Positions 16,724 to 27,941 of a stretch of DNA of 64,000 nt are shown here, one piece after another. The notes under the pieces were generated by a model. It had not been told where the DNA came from. It did not search any database and saw nothing but the letters and a program-made list of their open reading frames with translations. Where the stretch lies: contig JANNYF010000274.1 of the NCBI GenBank assembly GCA_031409955.1, forward strand, positions 1-64,000. Direction: 5' to 3'. The first letter of the stretch is position 1, and the number at the start of each line of letters is the position of its first letter. Source of the stretch: JAFDVL01 sp031409955 (GTDB lineage: Bacteria > Acidobacteriota > Blastocatellia > RBC074). Both the position numbers and the translations under genes were made by a program.

Positions 16724-18190
16724 ATGTTGACTGAACATTTACCTGAAGCACTGACCTTTGATGATGTTTTGCTCCTTCCTGCGTTTTCGGACGTGCTGCC
16801 GACTGAAACGGATACCACGACACACCTCACCCGCGCGATCAATTTGAATATCCCGCTGCTGAGTTCCGCGATGGACACCGTGACCGAAAGCCCGATGGCG
16901 ATTGCGATTGCGCAACAGGGCGGCATCGGTGTCATTCACAAAAACCTCTCCATCGAAAACCAACGTGATGAAGTGGACAAGGTCAAACGCTCTGAATCTG
17001 GCATGATTGTAGACCCCGTGACCATTGGGCCGGATCGCCCCTTGCAGGATGCTCTCGCCTTGATGCAGCGCTACAAAATCTCTGGCGTTCCCGTCGTAAT
17101 TGAAGGTGGGAAACTCGTTGGTATTTTAACGAACCGCGACCTTCGCTTCGAGACGCGCCTGACCTTGCCCGTGTCAGAAGTGATGACCAAAGAAAACCTC
17201 ATCACCGTTTCGGTCGGCACCACACTGCGCGAAGCCGAAGGCATTTTGCAAAGACATCGCGTCGAAAAGCTGCTGGTCGTAGACGATCAATATCACTTGA
17301 AAGGTCTCATCACCGTCAAAGACATTCAGAAAGCCATTCGATATCCGAACGCCGCGAAAGATGATCTGGGTCGTTTGCGTTGCGCCGCTGCGGTTGGCGC
17401 AACGGGCGACTACCTAGAACGCGCCACCGAACTCATCCAAGCGGGCGTGGATGTGCTGGCGATTGACACCGCTCACGGACACAGCTCGCGCGTCATCGAA
17501 GCGATCAAAACGGTCAAGCGTCGCTTCCCCGAGGTGCAATTGATCGCCGGCAATGTCGCCACCGCAGCAGGCACGAAAGCCTTGATTGACGCGGGGGCGG
17601 ACGCGGTTAAGGCAGGAATAGGGCCTGGGTCAATCTGCACAACTCGGATCGTCTCCGGCGCTGGCGTGCCGCAGATCACTGCCATTTCAGAATGCGCCAA
17701 AGCCGCTGCTGGTTCAGGCGTGCCAATCATTGCGGATGGCGGCGTTAAGTTTTCTGGTGACCTGACAAAAGCAATTGCGGCAGGCGCAGATTCGATCATG
17801 ATTGGCTCTCTGCTCGCTGGCACGGATGAGTCGCCGGGCGAAATCATTTTGTATCAAGGCCGCAATTTCAAAGCCTATCGTGGGATGGGTTCCATCGGCG
17901 CAATGAAGCAAGGCAGCAAAGATCGCTATTCACAGGAGGCCACAGAAATTGACAGCAAGCTCGTCCCAGAAGGCATTGAAGGTCGCGTGTCGTACAAAGG
18001 CTCGCTGGCGGCAATGGTCGGGCAGTTGGTGGGAGGTTTGCGTGCGGGGATGGGGTACACCGGCTGCCGCTCCATTGAAGAGTTGAAGACCAACGCGCGG
18101 TTCATCAAGATTACCGCCGCCAGCTTGAAAGAATCGCACGTACACGATGTGTTGATTACCAAAGAAGCCCCCAATTATCGCGCCGAATAA
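16724..18190 (+). CDS. guaB: IMP dehydrogenase
   Basis: 488 residues from ATG 16724, the usual size; an upstream in-frame start at 16682 adds only non-conserved residues. ALTFDDVLLLPAFSDVLP opens the TIM barrel. Two CBS domains interrupt it (about 92-205). The catalytic loop GPGSICTTR contains the active-site cysteine, and YRGMGSIGAM plus the flap SYKGSLAAM are present. It oxidises IMP to XMP with NAD, the committed step to GTP. The M28 peptidase gene begins directly after its stop codon. Confidence 0.97.
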   Translation: MLTEHLPEALTFDDVLLLPAFSDVLPTETDTTTHLTRAINLNIPLLSSAMDTVTESPMAIAIAQQGGIGVIHKNLSIENQRDEVDKVKRSESGMIVDPVTIGPDRPLQDALALMQRYKISGVPVVIEGGKLVGILTNRDLRFETRLTLPVSEVMTKENLITVSVGTTLREAEGILQRHRVEKLLVVDDQYHLKGLITVKDIQKAIRYPNAAKDDLGRLRCAAAVGATGDYLERATELIQAGVDVLAIDTAHGHSSRVIEAIKTVKRRFPEVQLIAGNVATAAGTKALIDAGADAVKAGIGPGSICTTRIVSGAGVPQITAISECAKAAAGSGVPIIADGGVKFSGDLTKAIAAGADSIMIGSLLAGTDESPGEIILYQGRNFKAYRGMGSIGAMKQGSKDRYSQEATEIDSKLVPEGIEGRVSYKGSLAAMVGQLVGGLRAGMGYTGCRSIEELKTNARFIKITAASLKESHVHDVLITKEAPNYRAE

Positions 18191-20797
18191 ATGGCTATGA
18201 AAAAGAAACTCCCCGTCTTTTTGTTCTCGCTGTTGGTTTCCGCAGCAGTCGTGCAAAGCCGCGATGCGATTCCCAGCGAATTGCGTGACGCCAATGACGC
18301 GTGGTTCACCGGCAACTACAGCGTGGCGTTGCAAGCCTATCTGCGACTGCTCAAAGCTCCGAACGGCGCACAATTCACCGAACCAATTGCGATGCAGACG
18401 GGCGAGATGTATCACACTGAAGAACTCTCAACCGATGCGCGCGGACAACGTTTGAGTGCGGACGGAAAGCGGGTTGCCTACGAAACGGGTGCGCTGAAAA
18501 CGCCGATGATTCGCGTCATCGAAACGGTTGGCGCACACAAACTCGTCGCAGAATTTTCGGGTACGGGCGCGGTTCTTTCGCCTTCGGGCAAACGAGTCGT
18601 CTATCTCAAACTCACGCCCAACGAAGAACTCAGCAAAGCACAAACGACGCTCGACAGCGCGCAAGGCATCGCACGATTTGCTGCACAACAAGCCGTCAAT
18701 TACTTCCAAGCCAAGCACGCCGTGATCGTGTTGCGCGATTTGGCGATGCAGCAGGAACAGCAACTCGACACCGCAGGCTTGCTGAAAACAACGCTGGCGT
18801 TTGGGGCGGATGACGAGACGGTTTACTTTGTCGGCGGACGCGATGGCGACGCGCGACGCAATGATATTTATGCCGTGACGGCGACTTCACAACCCATTGT
18901 TGTCACAGATGCTGATGGCTTCAAAGCCGCGCCGATTGTGGCAGGCAAAGCGATGCTCGTTGCGTTGTTCTCCGCCAGTCCGATGCCGCGCGCGCCGACA
19001 CCGCAAGCAACGCCAAATCGGGGGCCAGCGCCGGGAGGACAACCCATCGGACGCTTCGGGATCGTTGATCTGGCGACCAAAAAAATGCAGGTCGTCAATG
19101 GTCAATTCCCTGCACTTTCGGCAGACGGCTCTGAAGTCACGTATCTGACGCGCAATCTACAAGAACTAAGTTTGATGTTGATGCCTGTTTCCGGTGGCGC
19201 GGCGAACGCTGTATTCAAAACCACTGACCTAATGCTCGCGCCATCCTTCGCGCCTGACGGGCAACGATTGATTTATGCGCGGCGCAGCAAAGACGATTAC
19301 GAAACCTTCATTGTTGGGCGCGATGGCAAAAACGAAATGCGTGTGTCGCGCGAAATCCAACACAACATGTCGCCGCGTTTCCTGTCGGCCAATCGTGTGC
19401 TGGATGTGATTGGCGAACCGCGTCATCGCCGCGCCTGGCTGTACGATTTGCAGAGCGGGCAAAAGCATCAACTTTTTCACAACAACACCGTCCGCACGAT
19501 TTCGCCGGAATACGATTGGCAGGTTTCGCCCGACGGCTCGAAGGTTTTAATTCAAGCAGATCGGAACGGCGACACGGTTTCACCGGAACGCGGGTTGTAC
19601 CTGGTTCATCTGGATCGCAAAGTCACGAAAGACGAATTGATCGCGCGGCTTGAGAAAAATCTTGCCGCAGAAATCGCTTTGCACACCGAAGGCCGACGCC
19701 TCTTCGCGCCGATTGCGAGCGAGGTGCAACGCGCAGTTTCACAGGCTTCCGTCAATCGCGTTTACGAGTATCAGAAATTGCTCTTCGACTTCGATTCCAA
19801 ACACATCACGCGACCGGGCAACAAACAGGCGATGGAGTATTTGTACGAAACGTACAAATCATTCGGCTACGAACCGGTGAAGCAATGCTTCGACGTGCGC
19901 AACGCAGTCGGCGGCAACACGTGCAATGTCTACGCCACGCTGCGCGGCACAGAAAACCCTGATCTGGTGTACGTCATCGGCAGCCACTTTGATTCGGTTC
20001 CGGCTGGCCCCGGCGCAGACGATGATTCGTCCGGCACCGCGGCATTGCTCGAAGCCGCACGCGTGCTCGCCAAAACGCCGCAAACTGCAACGATCATTTT
20101 TATTTCCTACACGGGCGAAGAATCCGGCCTGCTGGGCAGTCGTGAATTTGTGCGGCAAGCACAAGCCAACAAAATGAAAATCGTCGGCGTCCTCAACAAC
20201 GATATGGTCGGCTGGGCGAATGACCATCGGTTGGACAACACGATTCGCTACTCCAACACAGGCATCCGCGACATCGAACACGCCGCAGCGATGCAGTTCA
20301 CCAAGCTGATTACTTACGACGCGCGTTGGCATCGCGGCACGGATGCAACGGCGTATTTTGAAGTCTACGGCGACATCATCGGCGGCATCGGGTCGTATCC
20401 GGTGCTGGGCAATCCGCACTATCATCAAGCCACTGATTTGCTCGAAGGCATCAATCATCAGCTTGTTGTCGAGACCAGTAAAGCTGCGGCTGCGACGATG
20501 ATGATGCTGGCTTCGAGTCCTTCACCTGTGAAAGATTTGAAGGTCGTGAGCTTCGATGGAAAGACAGCGGAAATCGCGTGGACAGCTTCACCGGAAAAAA
20601 GCGTGAAGCATTACATCGTCACTTATGGCACAGATGAGAAGCATGTGAAGCAAGTGAAAGTGAAGGCCGCGAACGCAACCTTGCGGGACGCAAAAGCTGG
20701 AATGATGATCCAAGTGAAAGCCGTGAATGCTAGGAAATTGGAAGGCTGGGATTGGTCACGGGTGAGCCTTCCAGCCTCCACTGCGCCGCAACATTGA
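18191..20797 (+). CDS. Exported PD40-propeller/M28 metallopeptidase
   Basis: 868 residues. A signal peptide (about 1-23) precedes a helical segment and a beta-propeller of PD40/TolB-like repeats (about 80-490, e.g. RLSADGKRVAYETG, PSFAPDGQRLIYARRSKDD, QVSPDGSKVLI). The M28 peptidase follows with all zinc ligands visible: H599 (GSHFDS), D611 region (GADDDSSG), E643/E644 (GEESGLLGS), D671 (NNDMVG) and H743 (NPHYHQATD). A C-terminal fibronectin-III-like module (about 775-860) ends it. This is probably a periplasmic or secreted aminopeptidase. It starts immediately after guaB but is functionally unrelated; co-transcription is possible. Confidence 0.9.
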   Translation: MAMKKKLPVFLFSLLVSAAVVQSRDAIPSELRDANDAWFTGNYSVALQAYLRLLKAPNGAQFTEPIAMQTGEMYHTEELSTDARGQRLSADGKRVAYETGALKTPMIRVIETVGAHKLVAEFSGTGAVLSPSGKRVVYLKLTPNEELSKAQTTLDSAQGIARFAAQQAVNYFQAKHAVIVLRDLAMQQEQQLDTAGLLKTTLAFGADDETVYFVGGRDGDARRNDIYAVTATSQPIVVTDADGFKAAPIVAGKAMLVALFSASPMPRAPTPQATPNRGPAPGGQPIGRFGIVDLATKKMQVVNGQFPALSADGSEVTYLTRNLQELSLMLMPVSGGAANAVFKTTDLMLAPSFAPDGQRLIYARRSKDDYETFIVGRDGKNEMRVSREIQHNMSPRFLSANRVLDVIGEPRHRRAWLYDLQSGQKHQLFHNNTVRTISPEYDWQVSPDGSKVLIQADRNGDTVSPERGLYLVHLDRKVTKDELIARLEKNLAAEIALHTEGRRLFAPIASEVQRAVSQASVNRVYEYQKLLFDFDSKHITRPGNKQAMEYLYETYKSFGYEPVKQCFDVRNAVGGNTCNVYATLRGTENPDLVYVIGSHFDSVPAGPGADDDSSGTAALLEAARVLAKTPQTATIIFISYTGEESGLLGSREFVRQAQANKMKIVGVLNNDMVGWANDHRLDNTIRYSNTGIRDIEHAAAMQFTKLITYDARWHRGTDATAYFEVYGDIIGGIGSYPVLGNPHYHQATDLLEGINHQLVVETSKAAAATMMMLASSPSPVKDLKVVSFDGKTAEIAWTASPEKSVKHYIVTYGTDEKHVKQVKVKAANATLRDAKAGMMIQVKAVNARKLEGWDWSRVSLPASTAPQH

Positions 20798-20834
20798 ATT
20801 TGTGCGTTTGCCATAAATGTTTTTTATCGCCTTA

Positions 20835-20862
20835 TTGCAATCGTTTGAGCTTCGTCTATAAT
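20835..20862 (+). promoter_or_regulatory. Promoter of the pyrophosphatase gene
   Basis: TTGCAA (20835-20840), 16-base spacer, perfect TATAAT (20857-20862), 60 bases before the start codon. Confidence 0.6.
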
Positions 20863-20921
20863 GCCGGATTCTGCACATCCCGCTATACTGAAAACATCCA
20901 TCAACTAGAGGACCTTACATC

Positions 20922-23378
<2,457 letters not shown>

Positions 23379-23397
23379 TTGCGGACTCTGACATCAA

Positions 23398-23445
23398 AAA
23401 AGCCCGTGTTGATTGGCTGAAACGCAATCACACGGGCTTTGTTTT
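23398..23445. terminator. Bidirectional terminator, hppA/holB
   Basis: AAAGCCCGTG at 23399-23408 pairs with CACGGGCTTT at 23431-23440, with an inner TGATTG/CAATCA stem and a 9-base loop. A-rich and T-rich flanks (CAAAAAA on the left, GTTTTATTT on the right) let it act for both convergent genes. Confidence 0.85.
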
Positions 23446-24433
23446 ATTTGGCGAGGCTCAGCAATGCGGCTTCCGTTGCCACTTGCCGATTGATGTTGAT
23501 GGACAAGCTGCGCCGCAGTTCATCGAATTTTTTGATCCACTCCATCAAGTGCGCGAGTCCAATCTTTTCGGCTAACGATTGCAGCCGATCCGCGACATCC
23601 GTGTTGACGACATTTGCCTCCGAACCATTCGCCGCCACCAGAAACACGTCGCGCAATATATTCAGCAGCAAATTCAGCATCCGCTCAAAGGCCTCGCGCT
23701 CCTGCTTGCCATAATGCTCCGCCGCTTTCAGCAAACGATATTTGTTATTGCCCGTCGCCAGCAGCTCCAGCAATTCCAATAACTCGCGGCGTTCGCGGCG
23801 ATATTCCGAAAGATCAATCGCCGTCGCCTGCCCGATTCTGCCGCCCGTCAAACGCGCCAGCAATTTTGTGTCGGGCGCGGGGCGTTGCGAAGTTCTGGCC
23901 AGATACGATTCCATTTCTGCGATGGAGAGCGGCGCAAAATTCAACCGTTGCGACCGCGACCGAATTGTCGGCAACAACGCATCAGGACGAGAGGTAAGCA
24001 AAATTATGGTGGAGGTTGACGGAGGTTCTTCGAGCGTTTTGAGCAATGAATTCGCGGCTTCTTCGCGCAAGCGGTCTGCGCCGTCGAGCAGAAAAAATCG
24101 TTGCTTTCCTTCGCGCGGTCGCACCTGCACCTCGTGCGTCAACGCCCGCGTCTGGGCAATTTTAATGTACGTGCCATCGGGCTCGGTCGTGACTACATCG
24201 CTGTAGGAATTGCTTTGAATACGCTGGCAAACCGGGCATTCATCACAACTGTCGTCGTTTGCTTTGGGAGGGTTCTGGCAATTGGCGGCTTTCGCAAAGG
24301 TGAGCGCAAATTGTCGCTTTCCGACGCCATCCGGCCCCGCAAAAATTAGCGCCATCCCCAAACTGCTGCGCCGCAATAAGCGTTGCAGAATTTGTTTGTT
24401 GTGGTCGTTGCCAATGAGCGTCGAGAAAGACAT
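23444..24433 (-). CDS. holB: DNA polymerase III delta' subunit
   Basis: 329 residues. GPDGVGKRQFALTFAKA is the P-loop, SCDECPVC with an upstream Cys is the zinc module of clamp-loader AAA+ proteins, and EAANSLLKTLEEPP plus LLPTIRSRSQ (the SRC-like sensor region) are typical of delta'/DnaX relatives. Delta' is a rigid part of the clamp loader that opens the DnaN ring. An intact P-loop is seen in many non-enteric delta' proteins. It follows hfq and tmk; the tmk-holB gap is filled by an iterated repeat. Confidence 0.9.
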   Translation of the reverse strand: MSFSTLIGNDHNKQILQRLLRRSSLGMALIFAGPDGVGKRQFALTFAKAANCQNPPKANDDSCDECPVCQRIQSNSYSDVVTTEPDGTYIKIAQTRALTHEVQVRPREGKQRFFLLDGADRLREEAANSLLKTLEEPPSTSTIILLTSRPDALLPTIRSRSQRLNFAPLSIAEMESYLARTSQRPAPDTKLLARLTGGRIGQATAIDLSEYRRERRELLELLELLATGNNKYRLLKAAEHYGKQEREAFERMLNLLLNILRDVFLVAANGSEANVVNTDVADRLQSLAEKIGLAHLMEWIKKFDELRRSLSININRQVATEAALLSLAK

Positions 24434-24435
24434 AA

Positions 24436-24536
24436 AGAAGAAGTCTGGAAAAGTCTGGGGAAGTCTGGAAAAGTCGGTAGAGAGATTGCCTTTGACTTTC
24501 CTGGACTTTCCTAGACCTCTCCAGACTTTCCCAGAC
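24436..24536. repeat. Iterated AGTCTGGAAA word facing its reverse complement
   Basis: The left array (about 24441-24475) repeats AGTCTGGAAA-like words three to four times. The right array (about 24493-24537) repeats the complement (GACTTTCC, AGACCTCTCC, AGACTTTCCC). Together they can fold into a long imperfect hairpin occupying the whole tmk-holB gap. The same word recurs at 26455. Confidence 0.75.
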
Positions 24537-25187
24537 TCAAATAATTCCTCGCAACGCTTCCGTCACGAGTGGTCGAACGGCTTCGATAGAGCCAGAAGCG
24601 GGGATGATCCGAAAGCGTTTATGTTCTTGCCTAGCTAATTCTAAATACCCTTGTCGCACGCGTTCGTGAAATTCCTGCGGTTCCCTGTCTAACCGATCCG
24701 CCTGCGCTGCTACAGCATCGTCAGTGGCTTCACCGCCACGCCGATGAATTCGTTCCAAGCCTCTTGCGACTTCAATGTCGAAGAGCAACGTCAAATCCGG
24801 CTTGAGTCCGCCCGTCGCCAATGCGTTGAGCTGTTTGATGAGCGCCAGATCGAAGCCGCGTCCATAGCCTTGATACGCGGTTGTCGCATCGTAAAAGCGG
24901 TCGCTCAATACCAGCGTCCCTTTGGCTAAATTAGGTGCAATAAATTCGCGCACGTGCTGGGCGCGGTCGGCGGCGTACAATAATAATTCAGCTAAGGGAT
25001 CAACCGAGTGGGGAGACACGTTCAGCAAAGCGGCGCGGATCATCTTGCCGAGTTCCGTTCCGCCGGGTTCGCGTGTGGAGACGAAGGGAATGCTATGACT
25101 GGTGAGAATGCGTTCGAGCATGCGCAGTTGCGTAGTCTTCCCACAACCGTCAATGCCCTCGAAAGTAATGAGCTTGCCGCGCGTCAT
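24537..25187 (-). CDS. tmk: Thymidylate kinase
   Basis: 216 residues from ATG 25187; the reading frame extends upstream through the hfq gap but the protein family begins at MTRGKLITFEGIDGCGKTTQ. That P-loop, the DR motif (LVLSDRFYDATTAYQGYGR) and the LID arginines identify TMPK, which makes dTDP from dTMP. It is a cytoplasmic dimer. It sits 31 bases after hfq and upstream of holB; the tmk-holB pairing is common in bacteria. Confidence 0.95.
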   Translation of the reverse strand: MTRGKLITFEGIDGCGKTTQLRMLERILTSHSIPFVSTREPGGTELGKMIRAALLNVSPHSVDPLAELLLYAADRAQHVREFIAPNLAKGTLVLSDRFYDATTAYQGYGRGFDLALIKQLNALATGGLKPDLTLLFDIEVARGLERIHRRGGEATDDAVAAQADRLDREPQEFHERVRQGYLELARQEHKRFRIIPASGSIEAVRPLVTEALRGII

Positions 25188-25218
25188 TGATACCTGATTG
25201 TCCAACCCAATTTGGGGA

Positions 25219-25539
25219 TTAGCTCGCTTGCGTACCGCCGTTCGGAGCGGGAGCAATCGGCGGAGCAGCAGCGGGTGGCGGCGGTCCACTTGGTTGTGGA
25301 GGCGCACCGTAATGACCGTGCTGAACTGCGCCGCGTGGGACGGAAATCGTCGAAATCGCGTGCTTGAAAATCAATTGTTCTAAATTGCCAGATTCCAAAA
25401 CGACTGAGAATTTGTCGAAACTGCGAATCCTACCCGTGAGTTTCACCCCGCCGATTAAGTAGATCGTCACGTTGATACGATCTCGGCGCAGGGTATTCAA
25501 AAAGCCGTCTTGAACGTTTTGAGATGCTTGGGTTTCCAT
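25219..25539 (-). CDS. hfq: RNA chaperone Hfq
   Basis: 106 residues. The Sm core is clear: QDGFLNTLRRDRINVTIYL, GGVKLTGRIRSFDKFSVVLE (Sm1) and LIFKHAISTI (Sm2, with the KH pair). The C-terminal tail (about 70-106) is unusual, rich in Pro, Ala and Gly, probably disordered. Hfq hexamers pair small RNAs with mRNAs. ATG 25539 is preceded by an A/G-rich stretch. It is the first gene of the hfq-tmk-holB run rather than the common miaA-hfq arrangement. Confidence 0.95.
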   Translation of the reverse strand: METQASQNVQDGFLNTLRRDRINVTIYLIGGVKLTGRIRSFDKFSVVLESGNLEQLIFKHAISTISVPRGAVQHGHYGAPPQPSGPPPPAAAPPIAPAPNGGTQAS

Positions 25540-25675
25540 GGCTTGAGCCTCTCTCGTGGAAGTTTGTTAATTCGTTTGTTAATTATCCGGGGCACCATTG
25601 GTGACAGCGGCGTATGTTAACTGAAAGGATAAGTTGAGGCTACTAAATATTTGATAGATGGCCGAAAGTTGAAAA

Positions 25676-26452
25676 TTATTTCTCCCGCACAAAAGCGCTT
25701 TTCGCCCGCCCGTCACCACCGCGCCGAATCATCACGATTTCCGCCAAAATGGCCAGCGCGATTTCTTCTGGCGTTTGTGCGCCGATGTCCAATCCGATGG
25801 GAGCATGTACGCGCTGCAACAATTCGTCGCGGACGCCTGCGCGTTTCAAATGCGCGCGAATTGTGGTCGTGCGGCGACGGCTGCCGATCATACCGATGTA
25901 GCGCGCGGGCTTGTCCATCACCTCGTGCAAGCAGATTTCGTCGTGCTTATGTCCGCGCGTGACGATGACCAGATGCGAAGCCGGCGTGATCTTGAGCGAT
26001 TGCAACGCCGCAACAAAATCATCCGCGATCAAATGGATGCGCTCATCGGGAAAGCGTTCCCGCGCCACAAACTCCGGGCGATCATCCATCACGGTCACAC
26101 GAAAGCCGAGGAACAAGCCCGCCTGCGCCACCGCCAGCCCAACGTGACCGCCGCCACAAACGATCAACTCCAACGGCGGACGCGCGATTTCAAACAGCAA
26201 CCGCGTGTCGTCTACGTTTTGCGTCACGATTTCCTGCCGCTCGTCCGCGATCAGCAAGAGCGCTTGTTCAGTAGCGGAAGCCTCAACCGATTGCCCCAAA
26301 TCCAGCGTGCCGCCCACGATTGCGCCGCCTTCTTCCACCAACAATCGCGTCGTTTTTTCCGCAGCTTGCGCAACGATGGATACAATGGCCAACGAATGCC
26401 CATTCGCAAAAGCGCGCTTGATTGCACCCGAAATTTCAGCAGGACTCAGCAT
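25676..26452 (-). CDS. XdhC-family protein, C-terminal Rossmann type
   Basis: 258 residues. The N-terminal part (about 1-95) is a shortened XdhC/CoxI-like segment. The C-terminal domain has the NAD-type loop LIVCGGGHVGLAVAQAG, DDRPEFVARERFPD, VIVTRGHKHDEICL and ARYIGMIGSRRR, then APIGLDIGAQTPEEIALAI, all standard for XdhC. XdhC proteins bind molybdenum cofactor, help its sulfuration and insert it into xanthine dehydrogenase-type enzymes. No such enzyme is in the window. The partner domain is encoded by the next gene upstream in transcription. Confidence 0.88.
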   Translation of the reverse strand: MLSPAEISGAIKRAFANGHSLAIVSIVAQAAEKTTRLLVEEGGAIVGGTLDLGQSVEASATEQALLLIADERQEIVTQNVDDTRLLFEIARPPLELIVCGGGHVGLAVAQAGLFLGFRVTVMDDRPEFVARERFPDERIHLIADDFVAALQSLKITPASHLVIVTRGHKHDEICLHEVMDKPARYIGMIGSRRRTTTIRAHLKRAGVRDELLQRVHAPIGLDIGAQTPEEIALAILAEIVMIRRGGDGRAKSAFVREK

Positions 26453-26454
26453 AA

Positions 26455-26516
26455 AGACTTTTCCAAACCTCCCCAGACTTTCCTAGACTTCCCTGGACTT
26501 CACCAGACCTCAATCA
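26455..26516. repeat. One-sided array of the AGACTTTCC word
   Basis: Four to five imperfect copies of AGACTTTCC/GGACTTCCC lie in the gap between the two XdhC-family genes and run into the last codons of the upstream one (26500-26516). The word matches the element at 24436, but only one orientation is present. Confidence 0.65.
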
Positions 26517-26832
26517 TCACTTCCATCTGACCGCCGCAAATCATGCCTTCTTCGTCCGGCGGCACATCAGGATTGTCGCGCAAGGTGAACTGACAGAGGC
26601 GCGATTTGCCATCGCTCAAAGCCTCGCGCGCTTCGGCCCAGACATCCGCTTCGACGCAGCCGCCGCCCACTGTGCCGAGCATTCGACCATTGTCGTAAAC
26701 CAGCAGTTTGGCTCCGGTGCGCTGCGGCGTTGAGCCGGAAGTAGTGATGATTGTGGCAACCGCTAATTTCTGATTCGCAGTCTGCGCCCTGGTGATTTCG
26801 TCGTAGACTTCAGTTTGTGTTAGCAAGCTCAT
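26500..26832 (-). CDS. XdhC/CoxI N-terminal domain protein
   Basis: 110 residues from ATG 26832; a longer reading to 26889 adds a non-conserved start. LAVATIITTSGSTPQRTGAK, RMLGTVGGGCVEADVW and the C-terminal GMICGGQMEVMIEV are the conserved XdhC/CoxI half, with its GGCVE cysteine and CGG motif. In many organisms this half is fused to the Rossmann domain; here it is a separate gene 47 bases upstream of it, so the two products probably act together in molybdenum enzyme maturation. Confidence 0.88.
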   Translation of the reverse strand: MSLLTQTEVYDEITRAQTANQKLAVATIITTSGSTPQRTGAKLLVYDNGRMLGTVGGGCVEADVWAEAREALSDGKSRLCQFTLRDNPDVPPDEEGMICGGQMEVMIEVW

Positions 26833-26952
26833 CTCGTAATTTCTCCGTGCCGCAAAGTGTACCGCACGATTCTTAGTGGACAAAGCCATCGCACAGATGG
26901 TTCACCGATGATGAAGCAGTAGAAAGTTTGCAGGAGTGGAGACGCGAAGACT

Positions 26953-27855
26953 TCAGGGCTGTTCGCCTTTTGGTGGCGTCAACGGCTGAATGCTGGCGCT
27001 GGTGTGCGTGAGCGTGAAGTAATACGTGATGTGCGCGCGCACATCTATCGGCTGATTATCCAATTTGGCAGGATCAAAGGTCAGCCGCTTTGCCGCGTCC
27101 AGTGCGCTTTCGTCCAGTCCGTATCCAAGTTTCTGCTCAATGGCGAGGTCTTTCAATTTGCCGTCCCGCGCGAACAGCGCGATCAAGACGACTTTGCCTT
27201 CGATTTTCTTCTCGCGCGCTTTGGCAGTGTACAGCGGCAAATAGAGTGCGCGGAGGTTGGGGCGCGGCACCTCCGCCATTCTCGGCTCTGGGCGCGGCAG
27301 TGGTTGTGCAATCGCTTCACTCGGTTTGGCAACCGGTCGCAATTCTTCGGGGTCGGGTTCGTAAACGATGATGGTTTCGATGACGTCCAGCGGATTAATC
27401 TTCGGACGCGTTTGATGGTTGGTTTCTTTGCCGCTTCGTTCGAGGATGAAGAACCGTTCGCCGCGTTTTTCGATGCCGCTGATTTGCCATTTCCCTGCTA
27501 ATACATCGCCGACGCGGAAGTTCGGGATCTTTGCTTCGCTGACGCCCAGCATCGTGGTGATCTCGTCCACCGTCAGAATTTGCAGATCAGGAAGCGTGTC
27601 GTCGCCGCTGATGATCGCCTGCCGCTCGACGTATTGCTTTTGCAACAGCAGCCGTTGTTTCGAGCGCGTGTAATCACTGCGGCTGATTTCCTGTTGTTGG
27701 AGTTGATACTCCAACTCGTTCAGTTCTTCCGCAAGATTGGTGAAATATGCGGTGATGACCGGGCCGTAAGCGATTTTCGGTTGTTGCCCTGTTTGCGCTG
27801 ACGGAGCGAGAGTCAGTGCCAGGAAAACCGTGATGGTGAAAAAGAATTTTGCCAT
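26953..27855 (-). CDS. Exported TonB C-terminal domain protein
   Basis: 300 residues. Signal peptide (about 1-20), a coiled, Gln/Glu-rich helical stretch (about 40-85), a middle domain, a Pro-rich linker (about 185-210) and a TonB_C-like domain (about 210-285: PLYTAKAREKKIEGKVVLI, GLDESALDAAKRLTFDPAK). Unlike classical TonB it has a cleavable-looking signal rather than a long anchor. Such proteins may transduce energy or act as scaffolds in the periplasm. No ExbB/ExbD genes are close. It is divergent from the GNAT gene. Confidence 0.75.
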   Translation of the reverse strand: MAKFFFTITVFLALTLAPSAQTGQQPKIAYGPVITAYFTNLAEELNELEYQLQQQEISRSDYTRSKQRLLLQKQYVERQAIISGDDTLPDLQILTVDEITTMLGVSEAKIPNFRVGDVLAGKWQISGIEKRGERFFILERSGKETNHQTRPKINPLDVIETIIVYEPDPEELRPVAKPSEAIAQPLPRPEPRMAEVPRPNLRALYLPLYTAKAREKKIEGKVVLIALFARDGKLKDLAIEQKLGYGLDESALDAAKRLTFDPAKLDNQPIDVRAHITYYFTLTHTSASIQPLTPPKGEQP

Positions 27856-27941
27856 TGCTGTTTCTCGGTAGGGCCGAACTTAAACCGACAGAGATTATGG
27901 CGTATCCTTTCGCGGACGGTCAAGAAAGCAATTTTTCAGCG

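Noticed and set aside
19859..20458. 199-residue open frame on the minus strand
   Set aside because: Mirror of the M28 catalytic region; His/Cys-rich composition results from the antisense codons.
24436..24536. CRISPR-like spacing of repeats
   Set aside because: Words are 9-10 bases, contiguous, in facing orientation and without unique spacers; no cas genes in the window.
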